Below are positions 38,409 through 49,403 of a stretch of 64,000 nt of DNA, one piece after another (within the stretch, counting starts at the first letter, position 1; each line of letters starts with the position of its first letter). The position numbers and the translations under genes are program-made. The notes under the pieces are model-generated. The model saw only the letters and a program-made list of their open reading frames with translations, did no database searches and had not been told where the DNA came from. Source of the stretch: Rhizobium sp. L51/94 (GTDB taxonomy: Bacteria > Pseudomonadota > Alphaproteobacteria > Rhizobiales > Rhizobiaceae); the NCBI RefSeq assembly GCF_019355555.1, contig NZ_CP072141.1, forward strand, positions 162,501 through 226,500, read 5' to 3'.

Positions 38409-39014
38409 ATGGCAAAACGAGTCACCGGTCCCGAAATTGAAAAACTGATCCAGTTGCTGGCCAAGGTGCCCGGCCTCGGGCCGCGTTCAGCGCGCCGCGC
38501 GGCGCTGCATCTGATCAAGAAAAAAGACCAGTTGCTCGGCCCCCTCTCGGTGGCCATGGGCGAGGCCCACGACAAGGTCAAGATCTGCTCGCACTGCGGC
38601 AACGTCGACACCGTCGACCCCTGCACGGTGTGCACAGACGACCGCCGGGACCAGGCCGTCATCATCGTCGTCGAGGATGTCGCCGACCTCTGGGCGCTGG
38701 AGCGGGCAGCAGCGATGAACACCGCATACCACGTACTCGGCGGCACGCTGTCGCCGCTCGACGGCGTCGGACCGGACGACCTCAACATCCGTGGCCTTGT
38801 CGCACGCGTCGCCGAAGGCGGCATCCGCGAGATCATCATTGCGGTCAACGCCACCGTCGAGGGCCAGACGACGGCACACTACATTACCGACCAACTCGCC
38901 GGCCTCGACGTCAGGATCACCCGTTTGGCCCACGGCGTCCCCGTTGGCGGCGAACTGGATTATCTCGACGAAGGCACCCTGACGGCGGCATTGAGGGCGA
39001 GGACGCTGATATGA
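38409..39014 (+). CDS. recR: recombination mediator RecR
   Basis: 201 residues. Helix-hairpin-helix ([20 protein letters not shown]), a Cys4 zinc finger ([16 protein letters not shown] at about 59-74), then a TOPRIM domain. With RecF and RecO it loads RecA at gaps. Intact. It is downstream of ybaB, separated by the antisense MOSC gene. Confidence 0.96.
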   Translation: MAKRVTGPEIEKLIQLLAKVPGLGPRSARRAALHLIKKKDQLLGPLSVAMGEAHDKVKICSHCGNVDTVDPCTVCTDDRRDQAVIIVVEDVADLWALERAAAMNTAYHVLGGTLSPLDGVGPDDLNIRGLVARVAEGGIREIIIAVNATVEGQTTAHYITDQLAGLDVRITRLAHGVPVGGELDYLDEGTLTAALRARTLI

Positions 39015-39066
39015 ACGAGAGATCGACGATGCGGATGATGGATATGACATCGCCCCCCTCCACCCT

Positions 39067-39200
39067 CCCTCATTCCTGTGCTCGTCACAGGAATCCAGCC
39101 ATGGCGCGTCTGCGCCATGAGAAAACTCTGCGTCATGGAAAGTGTTTCTCGCCCAAGGACTTGGGCGACTGGATTCCTGTGACGAGCACAGGAATGAGGG
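39067..39200. repeat. 134-bp nested palindromic element (MITE/RIME-like)
   Basis: Perfect 32-bp terminal inverted repeats (39067-39098 and 39169-39200). Each arm is itself a hairpin: ATTCCTGTG / CACAGGAAT. The interior holds two more perfect 8-bp stems: CATGGCGC / GCGCCATG (39100-39119) and CGCCCAAG / CTTGGGCG. The right arm contains the start codon of the next gene. It resembles the mosaic intergenic repeats known from rhizobia. Confidence 0.85.
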
Positions 39201-40438
39201 AAATCGGGTCCCTCATCATTCTCGTCCTCCTCACACTCCTCCCGCTACCCGCCTTGGCAGCGCCCTCGAAGGCCGATGTCGAAGCGCAGTTCCAGGCCTG
39301 GGTCAAAACCGAGATCTATCCGGAAGCGCGCAAGGCCGGCGTCTCGGAAAAGACGCTGAACGCCGCCTTTGCCGGTGTCCAGTTGAACTGGAACCTGCCC
39401 GATCTTGCGCCGCCCGGCTTCCCGCCGGTGAAGCAGCGGCCGCAGAGCCAGGCAGAATTCTCGTCACCGGCACCCTATTTCAATAATGACCGGCTGCAAC
39501 GATTGGCCGTCACCGGTCGCGGCTTCGCCTCGCAGTATTCTTCGACGCTGAAGCGGATCGAGAAAACCTATGGCGTGCCCGGCTCGATCGTGCTTGCCAT
39601 CTGGGGCCGCGAGACCGGCTTCGGCGCCGCTACCATGAAGAACTCGGCGATTGCCATCCTTGCGACCGACGCCTTCATGTCGACCCGCAAGGAGATGTTC
39701 CGCACCGAGCTGATCACTGCCCTCGGCATTCTCGAGCATGGCGACATCGGCCCAGACCAGTTCAAGGGCTCCTATGCCGGTGCGCTCGGACAGCCGCAGT
39801 TCATGCCGTCGAGCTATCTGAAATATGCAGTCGATTTCGACGGCGACGGTCATCGCAACATCTGGACGTCAGTGCCGGACACTCTGGCATCGATTGCCAA
39901 CTACCTGGTCCAGAAGGGCTGGCAGCGCGGCCGTGGCTGGGGTTACGAGGCGACGATACCGGCCGCTGTTTCCTGCGCCCAGGAAGGCCCGGATCTCGCC
40001 AAGCCGATTGGAAAATGGGCGGCGGACGGCATCACGCGCGTCAATGGCAGCGGCTTTCCGGCCAGTGAATTGAAAGCATCCGGCATGATGCTGGTGCCGG
40101 CCGGCCGCGACGGCCCGGCCTTTATCGTCACGCCCAATTTCTATGTCATAAAAGAGTATAACAACTCTGATCTCTATGCGCTCTATATCGGCAATCTCGC
40201 CGACCGCATCGCCGACAATACCGGCGCCTTCAAGGGACCATGGGGCGATGTCGGCAAGATGTTGCGCTCGGATGTCGCCGCAATGCAGAAGGCGCTGCAG
40301 CACAAGGGCTACGATGTCGGCGGTACGGACGGCTTGCCGGGCTATAAGACACGGCGCTCGATCGGCCAGTGGCAGGCAAAGAACGGCGAGCGGCCCACCT
40401 GCTACCCGGAGGCAAGAATGATGGGTGTGCTTAAATAG
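39194..40438 (+). CDS. lytic murein transglycosylase (MltB family) with PG-binding domain
   Basis: Cleaves the glycan strand of peptidoglycan. 414 residues; signal peptide (MREIGSLIILVLLTLLPLPA), MltB/SLT-2 catalytic domain (IWGRETGFG with the catalytic Glu, GSYAGALGQPQFMPSSYL), and a C-terminal peptidoglycan-binding domain (about 350-405). ATG at 39194 lies in the right arm of the repeat element. An in-frame extension to 38630 overlaps recR and is rejected. Confidence 0.9.
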   Translation: MREIGSLIILVLLTLLPLPALAAPSKADVEAQFQAWVKTEIYPEARKAGVSEKTLNAAFAGVQLNWNLPDLAPPGFPPVKQRPQSQAEFSSPAPYFNNDRLQRLAVTGRGFASQYSSTLKRIEKTYGVPGSIVLAIWGRETGFGAATMKNSAIAILATDAFMSTRKEMFRTELITALGILEHGDIGPDQFKGSYAGALGQPQFMPSSYLKYAVDFDGDGHRNIWTSVPDTLASIANYLVQKGWQRGRGWGYEATIPAAVSCAQEGPDLAKPIGKWAADGITRVNGSGFPASELKASGMMLVPAGRDGPAFIVTPNFYVIKEYNNSDLYALYIGNLADRIADNTGAFKGPWGDVGKMLRSDVAAMQKALQHKGYDVGGTDGLPGYKTRRSIGQWQAKNGERPTCYPEARMMGVLK

Positions 40439-40510
40439 TCGCTGGCGATTGCAGACCTTGCAATTTGGTAAAAACCTGGCTATATCGCATTCAAATTCTT
40501 GATCGTCTGA

Positions 40511-40545
40511 TGAAGGGTGGGCCGCGAGGACCCGCTCTTTTTTAT
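40511..40545 (+). promoter_or_regulatory. possible attenuator before rimP-nusA
   Basis: GTGGGCC / GGACCCGC (one mismatch) followed by a T-tract TCTTTTTTATT, 42 bases before rimP. The nusA operon in many bacteria is under such leader control. Confidence 0.45.
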
Positions 40546-40586
40546 TAGCTCGAGCATGGAATGCCAAATTTTCCAGGAGCGCATGC

Positions 40587-41204
40587 TTGTCGGACCTGAC
40601 ACACGCCGAAGACCCCAACGAACCCCGCCTGATCGTCGAAACCGGTCTGGACCAGCGCGTCGCCGCCATCATCGAACCGGTGATTGTTGACCTCGGCTAC
40701 CGCCTCGTGCGCGTCCGGCTGATGAACCAGAACGGCGCGACGCTGCAGATCATGGCCGAGCGTCCTGACGGCACCATGACCGTCCAGGATTGCGAGGCGG
40801 TATCGCAAGCCGTTTCACCGGCTTTGGATGTGGATGATCCGATCGATAAGGCGTATCATCTCGAAGTGTCGTCGCCGGGCATCGATCGCCCGATGGTGCG
40901 CAAGTCGGATTTCAGTCGCTGGCAGGGCAACCTCGTCAAGTGCGAGACCTCGATCCTGGTCGATAACCGCAAGCGTTTCCGCGGCAAGATCATCGCCGTG
41001 GATGCCGATGGATTTACCATCGAACGTGACCAGCCGGCCTACGGCGAAGATCCGAAGGTCGTTATTCCGTTCACGACGCTAGCCGAAGCGAAGCTTATTC
41101 TGACTGACGATCTCATTCGTGACGCGCTGAAGGCCGACAAGCTGGCCAAGGCAGCGAACCAGAACGAACAAGAAGAAGACGAAGATACTTCACCGATAGA
41201 CTAA
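40587..41204 (+). CDS. rimP: ribosome maturation factor RimP
   Basis: 30S assembly factor. 205 residues; N-terminal domain with [12 protein letters not shown], the [11 protein letters not shown] signature, then a small SH3-like C-terminal domain and an acidic Gln/Glu tail. The TTG at 40587 is the start: AGGAG (40574-40582 region) precedes it, and the ATG just upstream is out of frame. First gene of the rimP-nusA-ylxR-infB cluster. Confidence 0.93.
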   Translation: MSDLTHAEDPNEPRLIVETGLDQRVAAIIEPVIVDLGYRLVRVRLMNQNGATLQIMAERPDGTMTVQDCEAVSQAVSPALDVDDPIDKAYHLEVSSPGIDRPMVRKSDFSRWQGNLVKCETSILVDNRKRFRGKIIAVDADGFTIERDQPAYGEDPKVVIPFTTLAEAKLILTDDLIRDALKADKLAKAANQNEQEEDEDTSPID

Positions 41205-41249
41205 CCGCCCACGGGACGGGAACCCGGGCAGGAAGACGGAGAAATTAAA

Positions 41250-42872
41250 ATGGCAGTCAGTGCGAACCGCCTGGAACTTCTGCAGATCGCAGACGCCGTG
41301 GCGCGCGAAAAGGTCATCGATCGCGAGATCGTTCTTGCCGCAATGGCAGACGCGATCCAGAAGGCTGCGCGCTCCCGTTACGGTTCGGAATCGAACATCC
41401 GCGCGGACATCAACCCGAAGACCGGTGAAATCCGTCTGCAGCGTCTGCTCGAAGTGGTCGAAGTAGCGGAAGACTATGCGATCCAGATTCCGTTGGAACT
41501 GGCCCGCGACCGCAACCCCGACGCTGCCCTTGGCGACTTCATCGCCGATCCGCTGCCACCGATGGATTTCGGCCGCATCGCCGCCCAGTCTGCCAAGCAG
41601 GTCATCGTCCAGAAGGTCCGCGAAGCCGAGCGTGATCGTCAGTACGACGAGTTCAAGGAACGCGTCGGCGAAATCATCAACGGCACCGTCAAGCGCGTCG
41701 AATACGGCAACGTCATCGTCGACCTCGGTCGTGGCGAAGGCATCATCCGTCGCGACGAGATGATTCCGCGCGAAAACTTCCGCTACGGCGACCGCGTCCG
41801 CGCCTTTGTCTACGACGTCCGCCGCGAACAGCGCGGTCCGCAGATCTTCCTGTCGCGTACCCATCCGCAGTTCATGGTGAAGCTCTTCACCATGGAAGTG
41901 CCTGAAATCTACGACGGCATCATCCAGGTGAAGTCGGTTGCCCGCGACCCGGGCTCGCGCGCCAAGATCGCCGTCATCTCGAACGATTCGTCGATCGATC
42001 CTGTCGGCGCCTGCGTCGGTATGCGCGGTTCGCGCGTCCAGGCTGTTGTCGCCGAACTGCAGGGCGAGAAGATCGACATCATTCCGTGGAGCCAGGAGCC
42101 GGCGACTTTCGTCGTCAACGCCCTACAGCCTGCAGAAGTCACCAAGGTCGTGCTCGACGAAGATGCAGAGCGCATCGAAGTCGTCGTGCCGGACGAACAG
42201 CTGTCGCTGGCCATCGGCCGTCGCGGCCAGAACGTCCGCCTCGCTTCGCAGCTGACCGGCTGGGACATCGACATCATGACGGAAGCCGAGGAATCGGAAC
42301 GCCGCCAGAAGGAATTCAACGAACGCACCACCCTGTTCATGGATGCGCTCGACGTCGACGAGATGGTCGGCCAGGTCCTTGCCTCCGAAGGCTTTGCCCA
42401 GGTCGAGGAACTCGCATTCGTCGATCTCGAGGAAATTGCCTCGATCGACGGTTTCGACGAGGAAACCGCCCAGGAAATCCAGCAGCGTGCACGCGAATTC
42501 ATCGAGCGTAACGAAGCCGAGATGGACGAGAAGCGTAAGGCGCTCGGCGTTGCCGACGAATTGCTGCAGATCAACGGCATGACCGCCCAGATGATGGTGG
42601 CGCTCGGCGAAGACGGCATCAAGACGCTGGAAGACTTTGCGGGCTGCGCCTCCGACGACCTGATCGGTTGGACCGAACGCAAGAACGGCGAGACCAAGAA
42701 GTTCGAGGGCCTGTTCTCCAAGCTGGAGGTTTCGCGCGTCGAGGCCGAACAGATGGTCATCCAGGCACGTCTGGCCGTCGGCTGGATCACCGAAGACGAA
42801 GCAACTGTGCAGCTTGCAGAGGTGGCGGAAGCCGAACCTGAGGCTGAGCCCGATGCCGAGCAGGGAGCATGA
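41250..42872 (+). CDS. nusA: transcription termination/antitermination factor NusA
   Basis: 540 residues. N-terminal RNA polymerase-binding domain, S1 domain (about 135-200, [20 protein letters not shown]), two KH domains ([19 protein letters not shown] and [18 protein letters not shown]), and C-terminal acidic repeats (about 365-500). It controls pausing and couples to the translation genes downstream. The stop overlaps the next start by 4 bases. Confidence 0.97.
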   Translation: MAVSANRLELLQIADAVAREKVIDREIVLAAMADAIQKAARSRYGSESNIRADINPKTGEIRLQRLLEVVEVAEDYAIQIPLELARDRNPDAALGDFIADPLPPMDFGRIAAQSAKQVIVQKVREAERDRQYDEFKERVGEIINGTVKRVEYGNVIVDLGRGEGIIRRDEMIPRENFRYGDRVRAFVYDVRREQRGPQIFLSRTHPQFMVKLFTMEVPEIYDGIIQVKSVARDPGSRAKIAVISNDSSIDPVGACVGMRGSRVQAVVAELQGEKIDIIPWSQEPATFVVNALQPAEVTKVVLDEDAERIEVVVPDEQLSLAIGRRGQNVRLASQLTGWDIDIMTEAEESERRQKEFNERTTLFMDALDVDEMVGQVLASEGFAQVEELAFVDLEEIASIDGFDEETAQEIQQRAREFIERNEAEMDEKRKALGVADELLQINGMTAQMMVALGEDGIKTLEDFAGCASDDLIGWTERKNGETKKFEGLFSKLEVSRVEAEQMVIQARLAVGWITEDEATVQLAEVAEAEPEAEPDAEQGA

Positions 42873-43561
42873 CCGCGGCACTCCAACAGGATGTTGCGCT
42901 TGACGACGACGATGTACCGACCGAGGAAAAAAACGGTCGCATGTGCATCGTCACCCGCGAGAGCGGTGATTTGGACGACCTGATCCGGTTCGTCGCCGCG
43001 CCAGACGGCACGGTGGTACCGGATCTGAAACGGCAATTGCCGGGACGCGGATGCTGGGTCAAGCTCGACCGGGCAACAGTCGACAAGGCGGTGGCAAAGA
43101 AGCTTTTTGCCCGCGCCCTGAAGGCGGATGTGAAGGCCGCCGAGGATCTCGGCGAAACTGTCGAGCGGCTGCTGAAGATGCAGCTTGCCGGCATGATGCA
43201 TATGGCCCGCAAGGCGAGCCAGTTTATCAATGGCTCGTCGAAGGTCGACGGGGCAATCAGATCAGGCGGCGCAATTGCCGTCTACCACGCCGCGGACGCA
43301 GCCGATGACGGCGTCCGGAAAATCGACCAGGCCCGCAAGGCCTGGCATCTCGGAATGGAAACCGAGCAGGAAATACCATCTTCCCGTCCGTTCACGACGG
43401 CGGAAATGGACGAACTGATGGGCCAGAACGCTTTTATCCACGCCTGCGCGCTTGCAGGGCAGGCGGGTGAAGGTGTAGTGAAACGCGCAAACCTGCTCGA
43501 ACGGTACCGCAACGGCGGTCAGTCCCGGGCAACGGGCGCCGCTGGCCAGCTAAAACAATGA
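42869..43561 (+). CDS. YlxR-family RNA-binding protein (RNase P modulator)
   Basis: 230 residues: the YlxR/DUF448 domain is about 20-105 ([25 protein letters not shown]), followed by a longer C-terminal region with an L7Ae-like fold typical of alphaproteobacteria ([12 protein letters not shown]). Overlaps nusA by 4 bases. YlxR proteins bind RNA; the B. subtilis/Clostridium member modulates RNase P. The exact role here is not known. Confidence 0.82.
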   Translation: MTAALQQDVALDDDDVPTEEKNGRMCIVTRESGDLDDLIRFVAAPDGTVVPDLKRQLPGRGCWVKLDRATVDKAVAKKLFARALKADVKAAEDLGETVERLLKMQLAGMMHMARKASQFINGSSKVDGAIRSGGAIAVYHAADAADDGVRKIDQARKAWHLGMETEQEIPSSRPFTTAEMDELMGQNAFIHACALAGQAGEGVVKRANLLERYRNGGQSRATGAAGQLKQ

Positions 43562-43661
43562 CGCGGACATCGGTGAACGCCGGACGCATCGTTAAGGTAC
43601 ATCGAATTAAAGACAGGGTCTGATGGTAGTCATCCGCCCTGTTTGAAGGAACAGGACCGGA

Positions 43662-46400
43662 ATGACTGACAACAACGACGAAAAGACGCTGAGCGCATCG
43701 GGTAAGAAGACCCTCACACTGAAACCTTCAGGCGTGAACCAGGGCACCGTGCGTCAGGATATGGGTCGGGGTCGCACCAAAGCGGTCGTGGTCGAGACTC
43801 GCAAGCGCCGCCCTCTACGCCCGGAAGACGACAAGCAGGTGATCACGCCGGTCACGGCCCCAGCGCCTGCCGCTGCTGCACGCGTCGAGGCTGCACCGCA
43901 GCCTGCGGCCCGTCCGGCTCAGCCGCAGATCCAGACCCGCGTCAACCAGCCGAGCGGCATTGCTCCGCGTGCCCAGCCGGCAGCGCCGGCCTACCAGGCG
44001 CGTCCGCAGCAGGATCGCCCGTCGCGCCCGGTCGTGCTCAACCACCTTTCGCCAGACGAGATGGATGCCCGCCGCCGCGCGCTTGCCGATGCGCAGGCCC
44101 GTGACGCTGCAGACGCCATCCGCCGCGCCGAGGAAGACGCCCGCCGCAAGATCGAAGACGAAAAGCGTCGCATCGAGGAAGAGGCTGAAGCCGTTCGCCG
44201 CGCTGCAGATCTCGCTGCACGCGGTCCGGAAATCGCAGCTGCCGAAGCCGCCGCAGAAGCAGCGGCCGAGGAAGCAGCCCGTATCGAGGCTGCAAAGCCT
44301 CAGCCGGTCGCAGCTCCGCTCGTTCGCCGTGCAGATGCCGGCGCTCCGGCCGCACGCCCCGCCGTTGGCGACGTTGCCGGCCGCCGCAAGCCTCTTGGCG
44401 AGGAAGAAGAAAACCGTGGACCGCCGCGCACTGCCGTCATTCGCGGCAAGGTCGTTCGCGTCGAGCCGCCGAAGACACCGGCTCGTCCGAAGACCGAAGA
44501 AGAGCGCCGCCGTGGCAAGCTGACCGTCACGACAGCCAATGTCGACGACGACGGCACGGGTCGCGGTCGTTCGCTTTCGGCCATGCGTCGCCGCCAGGAG
44601 AAATTCCGCCGCGGCCAGATGCAGGAGACCCGTGAAAAGGTCCTGCGCGAAGTCATCCTGCCGGAAACCATCACAATCCAGGAACTCGCACAGCGTATGT
44701 CCGAGCGCGCCGTCGATGTTATCAAGTTCCTGATGAAGGAAGGCCAGATGATGAAGCCGGGCGACGTCATCGACGCCGATCTGGCTGAACTGATTGCGGT
44801 CGAATTCGGCCATACGGTCAAGCGCGTATCGGAATCCGACGTCGAACTGGGCCTGTTCAATGGCTCGCAGGAAGACGAAGAGCTGGTCTCGCGTCCTCCG
44901 GTTGTCACCATCATGGGCCACGTCGACCACGGCAAGACCTCGCTGCTCGATGCCATCCGCAAGACCAGCGTCGTCTCCGGCGAAGCTGGCGGCATCACCC
45001 AGCATATCGGTGCCTATCAGGTCGAGCAGAACGGCCAGAAGATCACCTTCATCGACACCCCGGGCCACGCCGCGTTCACCGCCATGCGTGCCCGTGGTGC
45101 GCAGGCTACCGACATCGCCATCCTTGTGGTCGCGGCCGACGACAGCGTCATGCCGCAGACGATCGAATCCATCGCCCATGCAAAGGCTGCCGGCGTGCCG
45201 ATCATCGTCGCCATCAACAAGGTCGACAAGCACGAAGCCGATCCGCAGAAGGTCCGTAACCAGCTGCTGCAGCATGATGTGTTCGTGGAAACCATGGGCG
45301 GTGAAGTGCTGGACGTCGAAGTCTCGGCCAAGACCGGCCTGAATCTCGACAAGCTGCTCGAAGCCGTGCTGCTGCAGTCGGAAATTCTCGACCTCAAGTC
45401 CAACCCGTCGCGTCCTGCCGAAGGTACGGTCATCGAAGCCCAGCTCGACCGCGGTCGTGGCCCGGTTGCGACTGTTCTCGTCCAGAAGGGCACGCTGCGT
45501 CCCGGCCAGATCATCGTTGCCGGCGATCAGTGGGGCCGCGTTCGCGCGCTGGTCAACGACAAGGGCGAGCAGGTCAAGGAAGCCGGTCCCGCCACGCCGG
45601 TCGAGGTTCTCGGCCTCTCCGGTACGCCGTCTGCCGGTGATCGCTTCGCGATCGTCGATAGCGAAAGCCGGGCCCGCGAGATTTCCGAATATCGCCAGCG
45701 CCTCACCCGCGACAAGGCCGCTGCCCGTCAGTCCGGTCAGCGCGGCTCGCTGGAACAGATGATGACGTTGCTTCAGAACAACGTTCTCAAGGAATTCCCG
45801 CTGGTCATCAAGGGCGACGTGCAGGGCTCGATCGAAGCCATCAACGGCGCGCTCGACAAGCTCGGCACCGACGAAGTGCGTGCTCGCATCGTCCATTCGG
45901 GCGCCGGTGCCATCACCGAATCGGATGTCTCGCTGGCGGAAGCCTCGGGCGCCGCGATCATCGGCTTCAACGTCCGCGCCAATGCACAGGCCCGTGCGTT
46001 CGCCGAACGCGAAGGCATCGAGATCCGCTACTACAGCATCATCTACGATCTCGTCGACGACGTGAAGCAGGCGATGTCCGGTCTTCTTTCGCCGGAACGC
46101 CGCGAAACCTTCATCGGCAACGCCGAGATCCTCGAAGTCTTCAACATCACGAAGACAGGCAAAGTGGCCGGTTGCCGCGTTACCGAAGGCAAGGTCGAGC
46201 GTGGAGCAGGCGTCCGCCTTATCCGCGACAACGTCGTTGTCCACGAAGGCAAGCTCAAGACACTCAAGCGCTTCAAGGACGAAGTCTCCGACGTGCCGAT
46301 GGGCCAGGAGTGCGGCATGGCCTTCGAGAACTACGAAGACATGCGTGCCGGCGACGTCATCGAATGCTTCCGCGTCGAACACATCACGCGTACGCTCTGA
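43662..46400 (+). CDS. infB: translation initiation factor IF-2
   Basis: GTPase that places initiator tRNA on the ribosome. 912 residues. The N-terminal third is Ala/Glu/Arg/Pro-rich low complexity (about 60-240); an IF2-N domain precedes the G domain, which has [19 protein letters not shown] and NKVDKHEAD. The remaining domains are intact to the C-terminus. 100 bases after ylxR; a strong terminator follows. Confidence 0.97.
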   Translation: MTDNNDEKTLSASGKKTLTLKPSGVNQGTVRQDMGRGRTKAVVVETRKRRPLRPEDDKQVITPVTAPAPAAAARVEAAPQPAARPAQPQIQTRVNQPSGIAPRAQPAAPAYQARPQQDRPSRPVVLNHLSPDEMDARRRALADAQARDAADAIRRAEEDARRKIEDEKRRIEEEAEAVRRAADLAARGPEIAAAEAAAEAAAEEAARIEAAKPQPVAAPLVRRADAGAPAARPAVGDVAGRRKPLGEEEENRGPPRTAVIRGKVVRVEPPKTPARPKTEEERRRGKLTVTTANVDDDGTGRGRSLSAMRRRQEKFRRGQMQETREKVLREVILPETITIQELAQRMSERAVDVIKFLMKEGQMMKPGDVIDADLAELIAVEFGHTVKRVSESDVELGLFNGSQEDEELVSRPPVVTIMGHVDHGKTSLLDAIRKTSVVSGEAGGITQHIGAYQVEQNGQKITFIDTPGHAAFTAMRARGAQATDIAILVVAADDSVMPQTIESIAHAKAAGVPIIVAINKVDKHEADPQKVRNQLLQHDVFVETMGGEVLDVEVSAKTGLNLDKLLEAVLLQSEILDLKSNPSRPAEGTVIEAQLDRGRGPVATVLVQKGTLRPGQIIVAGDQWGRVRALVNDKGEQVKEAGPATPVEVLGLSGTPSAGDRFAIVDSESRAREISEYRQRLTRDKAAARQSGQRGSLEQMMTLLQNNVLKEFPLVIKGDVQGSIEAINGALDKLGTDEVRARIVHSGAGAITESDVSLAEASGAAIIGFNVRANAQARAFAEREGIEIRYYSIIYDLVDDVKQAMSGLLSPERRETFIGNAEILEVFNITKTGKVAGCRVTEGKVERGAGVRLIRDNVVVHEGKLKTLKRFKDEVSDVPMGQECGMAFENYEDMRAGDVIECFRVEHITRTL

Positions 46401-46428
46401 TCGCTCGCGCATTATTGCCAAGATATCC

Positions 46429-46458
46429 AAACCGCCGGTGCAAACCGGCGGTTTTTTG
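46429..46458 (+). terminator. rho-independent terminator of infB
   Basis: AAACCGCCGGT / ACCGGCGGTTT with short loop and TTTTT; ends the nusA operon transcript before the membrane-protein gene. Confidence 0.85.
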
Positions 46459-46516
46459 TTGAATTCGGCCGACGAACAGTCGAATGCTGCGCGACGTTAT
46501 CCTCAAGGCTTCTCAT

Positions 46517-47125
46517 ATGCTTACATCACCGCTGTCGCAGGACGACCGTTTCAGCCTGTCCTACATCCGCCAGCCCGGTGAGGAAGCCCATGTCATCAGC
46601 GAGGCCATCGGGCGGTTCGGCCATCCACTGACCCCGCGCGCCAGCATCAACGGCTGGTACCTTATGGTCGGCGTCCTCGGTGGGGCAGCGCTCAGCCTTT
46701 TTCTCAATATCTACCGCAGCCTCATCCTGCTTCCCTCGTTCGGGCCGACGCCGCTGATCGATGTGTTCAACCTGATGCTCATCTGCTCGGTCCCCTGCCT
46801 TGCCGTCTGCGTGCTGATGATGCTTTCGCTCCGGCGCGAGGCCTACCTTCAGCGGAGCGCAAGAGCGAGCCGCATCCTTCCGGATGCCACCGTGATGGTC
46901 AGCGTCTCGCCGGAGGGTATCGCCTGGGAACGGCCCGGCGCCACGACGACCTTGGCCTGGACAATGATTTCCGCCATCGAGGAACGGCATGGCCGTATCG
47001 AGTTCGACAGCGAGGCGACGGTCCACTACATCCCGGCCCATGCCTTCCATAACCGGCAGGAACAGGACGCGGTTCTGGCTCGCATTCGCAACCTCTGGCA
47101 GCCGCCCGCCCCAGCAAAGCCTTGA
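46517..47125 (+). CDS. membrane protein with YcxB-like C-terminal domain
   Basis: About 202 residues. Soluble N-terminus, two hydrophobic segments (about 50-75 and 85-115), then a soluble domain with the WTMISAIEERHGRIEFD pattern seen in YcxB-type proteins. Function unknown. ATG at 46517 has AAGG 8 bases upstream; an ATG at 46484 is possible. It is an unusual interruption between infB and rbfA. Confidence 0.6.
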   Translation: MLTSPLSQDDRFSLSYIRQPGEEAHVISEAIGRFGHPLTPRASINGWYLMVGVLGGAALSLFLNIYRSLILLPSFGPTPLIDVFNLMLICSVPCLAVCVLMMLSLRREAYLQRSARASRILPDATVMVSVSPEGIAWERPGATTTLAWTMISAIEERHGRIEFDSEATVHYIPAHAFHNRQEQDAVLARIRNLWQPPAPAKP

Positions 47126-47194
47126 CCTTTTCAGCATATCAGGGCATGTGAGCCGCTTTATCGCGTCCCTTTGGACGCCGCTGATGGAAACACC

Positions 47195-47605
47195 ATGACC
47201 AGACCCACTACCTCCGCGCCCTCGCAGCGCATGCTTCGCGTTGGCGAACAGGTCCGAGGCGCCATAACGCAGGTGCTGCAGCGCGGCGAAGTCCGCGAGC
47301 CGGTCCTCGAAAAGACCGTGCTTGCCATCTCGGAAGTGCGCATGTCGCCGGACCTGAAGGTTGCCACCGCTTACGTTTCGCCGCTCGGCGTCGCCGACCA
47401 CGATACGATCATCGATCTGCTCAACAAGCACGCCAAATATATACGCGGCCGTGTCGGCCCGCTGCTTCGCCAGCTGAAATACATGCCGGAACTCCGCTTC
47501 AAGGACGACACTAGCTTTGATAACTACAAGAAGATCGACGATCTCCTGAAGTCGCCGGAAGTCCAGCGCGATCTCGGCCCCGATACCGACGACACCCAAT
47601 CATAG
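47195..47605 (+). CDS. rbfA: ribosome-binding factor A
   Basis: 136 residues; KH-like RNA-binding fold that matures the 16S rRNA 5' end during 30S assembly and cold adaptation. The conserved [20 protein letters not shown] and [10 protein letters not shown] segments are seen. ATG at 47195 after GGAAA; longer frame to 47171 rejected. truB follows at 10 bases. Confidence 0.94.
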   Translation: MTRPTTSAPSQRMLRVGEQVRGAITQVLQRGEVREPVLEKTVLAISEVRMSPDLKVATAYVSPLGVADHDTIIDLLNKHAKYIRGRVGPLLRQLKYMPELRFKDDTSFDNYKKIDDLLKSPEVQRDLGPDTDDTQS

Positions 47606-47614
47606 TAGAGACCG

Positions 47615-48547
47615 ATGTCCAGACCCAGAAAACCAAAGGGCCGCCCGGTTTCCGGCTGGCTTATCCTCGACAAGCCGATCGATTTCGGCTCGACCGAGGC
47701 TGTCTCGAAGATCAAATGGCTGTTCAACGCCCAGAAGGCCGGCCACGCCGGTACCTTGGATCCGCTGGCCTCGGGCATGCTGCCGATCGCGCTCGGCGAT
47801 GCGACCAAGACAGTTCCCTACGTCATGGACGGCCGCAAGATCTATGAATTCACCGTCACATGGGGTGAAGAGCGCGCCACCGACGACCTCGAGGGCGAAG
47901 TCACGCAGAGCTCGGACAAACGCCCCTCCGAGGAGGACATACGCGCACTTCTGCCGAACTACACCGGCGTCATCAACCAGATCCCGCCGCAGTTTTCGGC
48001 CATCAAGATCGCCGGCGAGCGCGCCTACGATCTCGCTCGCGAAGGCGAAACCGTCGACATCCCGTCCCGCGAAGTCGAGATCTTCCGCCTGACGCTGCTC
48101 GCCTGCCCCGATGCCTCCACGGCGCATTTCGAAGTCGAATGCGGCAAGGGCACCTACGTCCGGGCGCTCGCCCGCGACTTCGGCCGCGACCTAGGCTGCT
48201 ACGGCCACGTCTCCGGCCTGCGCCGCACGTTCGTCGCGCCATTTGGCGAAGAGACCATGGTACCTCTTGCGGAGTTGGTGGCGCTGGAAGCCATCGAGGA
48301 TATGGAAGAGCGCCTCGCCGCCCTCGACGCGCTGGTCATCGACACCGCAGAAGCCCTGTCGTCCCTCCCGCATCTCGCCATCACCGACGAACAGGCCCAC
48401 CGCCTCAAGATGGGCAACCCCATCCTCGTCCGCGGTCGCGATGCACCGGTCGCCGAGAGCGAAGCCTATGCCACGGCGCGAGGCAAGCTCATTGCCATCG
48501 GCGAGATCGGCGAAGGCGAGTTTCGGCCGAAGCGGGTGTTTGTCTGA
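47615..48547 (+). CDS. truB: tRNA pseudouridine-55 synthase
   Basis: Makes pseudouridine 55 in the T-loop of tRNAs. 310 residues; the catalytic Asp is in [14 protein letters not shown] (about residue 47-60). The tRNA-binding region [20 protein letters not shown] and [12 protein letters not shown] follow. In related genomes rpsO is next; here a foreign gene intervenes. Confidence 0.96.
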   Translation: MSRPRKPKGRPVSGWLILDKPIDFGSTEAVSKIKWLFNAQKAGHAGTLDPLASGMLPIALGDATKTVPYVMDGRKIYEFTVTWGEERATDDLEGEVTQSSDKRPSEEDIRALLPNYTGVINQIPPQFSAIKIAGERAYDLAREGETVDIPSREVEIFRLTLLACPDASTAHFEVECGKGTYVRALARDFGRDLGCYGHVSGLRRTFVAPFGEETMVPLAELVALEAIEDMEERLAALDALVIDTAEALSSLPHLAITDEQAHRLKMGNPILVRGRDAPVAESEAYATARGKLIAIGEIGEGEFRPKRVFV

Positions 48548-48692
48548 GGGCCCCCGTCTTCGCTTTATAAAGCATTTTGTTACTGGTCAGACAAATTCGA
48601 CTTTATGCACAATGATATAAAATTCATTTGCGCCTCCTGCGTGAACCCTTTCGCGAGTATGCTAGACTGCGCAACTCGTGGAAGGAATTGCG

Positions 48693-49403
48693 GTGTCCAG
48701 ATGTTTATATTGCGATAAAGAAAAGACCGATAGCGAGTTTTCGCTCGAACACATTTGGCCCAGCGCGTTGGGAGGAGCTTTACTCCCCCCAATATTTAAG
48801 ACGAGATCAGTTTGCGTAAAATGCAATAATTCTTGTGGTCTGTTCGTTGACGGTGGCTTCGTTAAAAGTTGGTTCCTTCAGGCAGAAGCATCAATCAACG
48901 CTCACGAATTCCTTGATCCCGGCAAGCCATCTCCAGCGCCATTTGTTTATTTTGGTGAAGAACCTGGAATGCATATTTCGGATGACGAGGTTTGCGACCG
49001 CTGGGGAGGGTTAGCTGGGGATAGAGTTTACCACTTTCATAAGCGCGATGACGAAAAGTGGTTTGGCATAGTTGGCGGCGACATTATTAAACGTAAGAAG
49101 CTAGATCCAGGTAGAGCATATATCGCTTTTGGTTCGGCGAACGAATATTGGTTCACCTGCGCTGCTCTAAGCTTTAGGGCGCAGTTTGAAAAGGCAAAAC
49201 GATGCGTCCTCAACGGGAAGCCTGCTTCTGATATAGATGCGCGAATAGCGTCGATATTCTTTCCGCAACGTGACCCAAACGATAAACAGCAACTGCTGGA
49301 TCTGAAAGCCCTTGACGCTTCCTTGCATGGCTGTAGCGCGTCCACAACCGTTTCAATAAAACTGGACACCTCTAAAAACCTCCCCATTTTCCGCGTTTCA
49401 TGA
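48693..49403 (+). pseudogene. HNH-endonuclease-like gene, 5' part, interrupted by IS5
   Basis: The N-terminus has a zinc/HNH arrangement: Cys4, Cys7, then SLEHIWPSALGG with His20, then CVKCNN with Cys41, Cys44. This is the HNH-5-like class. The GTG at 48693 is chosen because GGAAGGA lies 8 bases upstream. The gene runs in frame to 49363, where the IS enters at codon 224; beyond that the sequence is IS DNA ending in a stop at 49401. The region is visibly AT-richer than its neighbours. The full gene would be about 396 residues. Confidence 0.78.
49360..49363. repeat. target site duplication, left copy
   Basis: AACT directly before the left end of the IS; repeated at 50674-50677. Confidence 0.75.

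Noticed and set aside
38630..39193. in-frame extension of the MltB-type gene through recR
   Set aside because: It overlaps recR in another frame and has no signal peptide; the true signal peptide starts at 39194.
43815..46430. 871-residue minus-strand open frame opposite infB
   Set aside because: Antisense shadow of infB; no motifs, no ribosome site.
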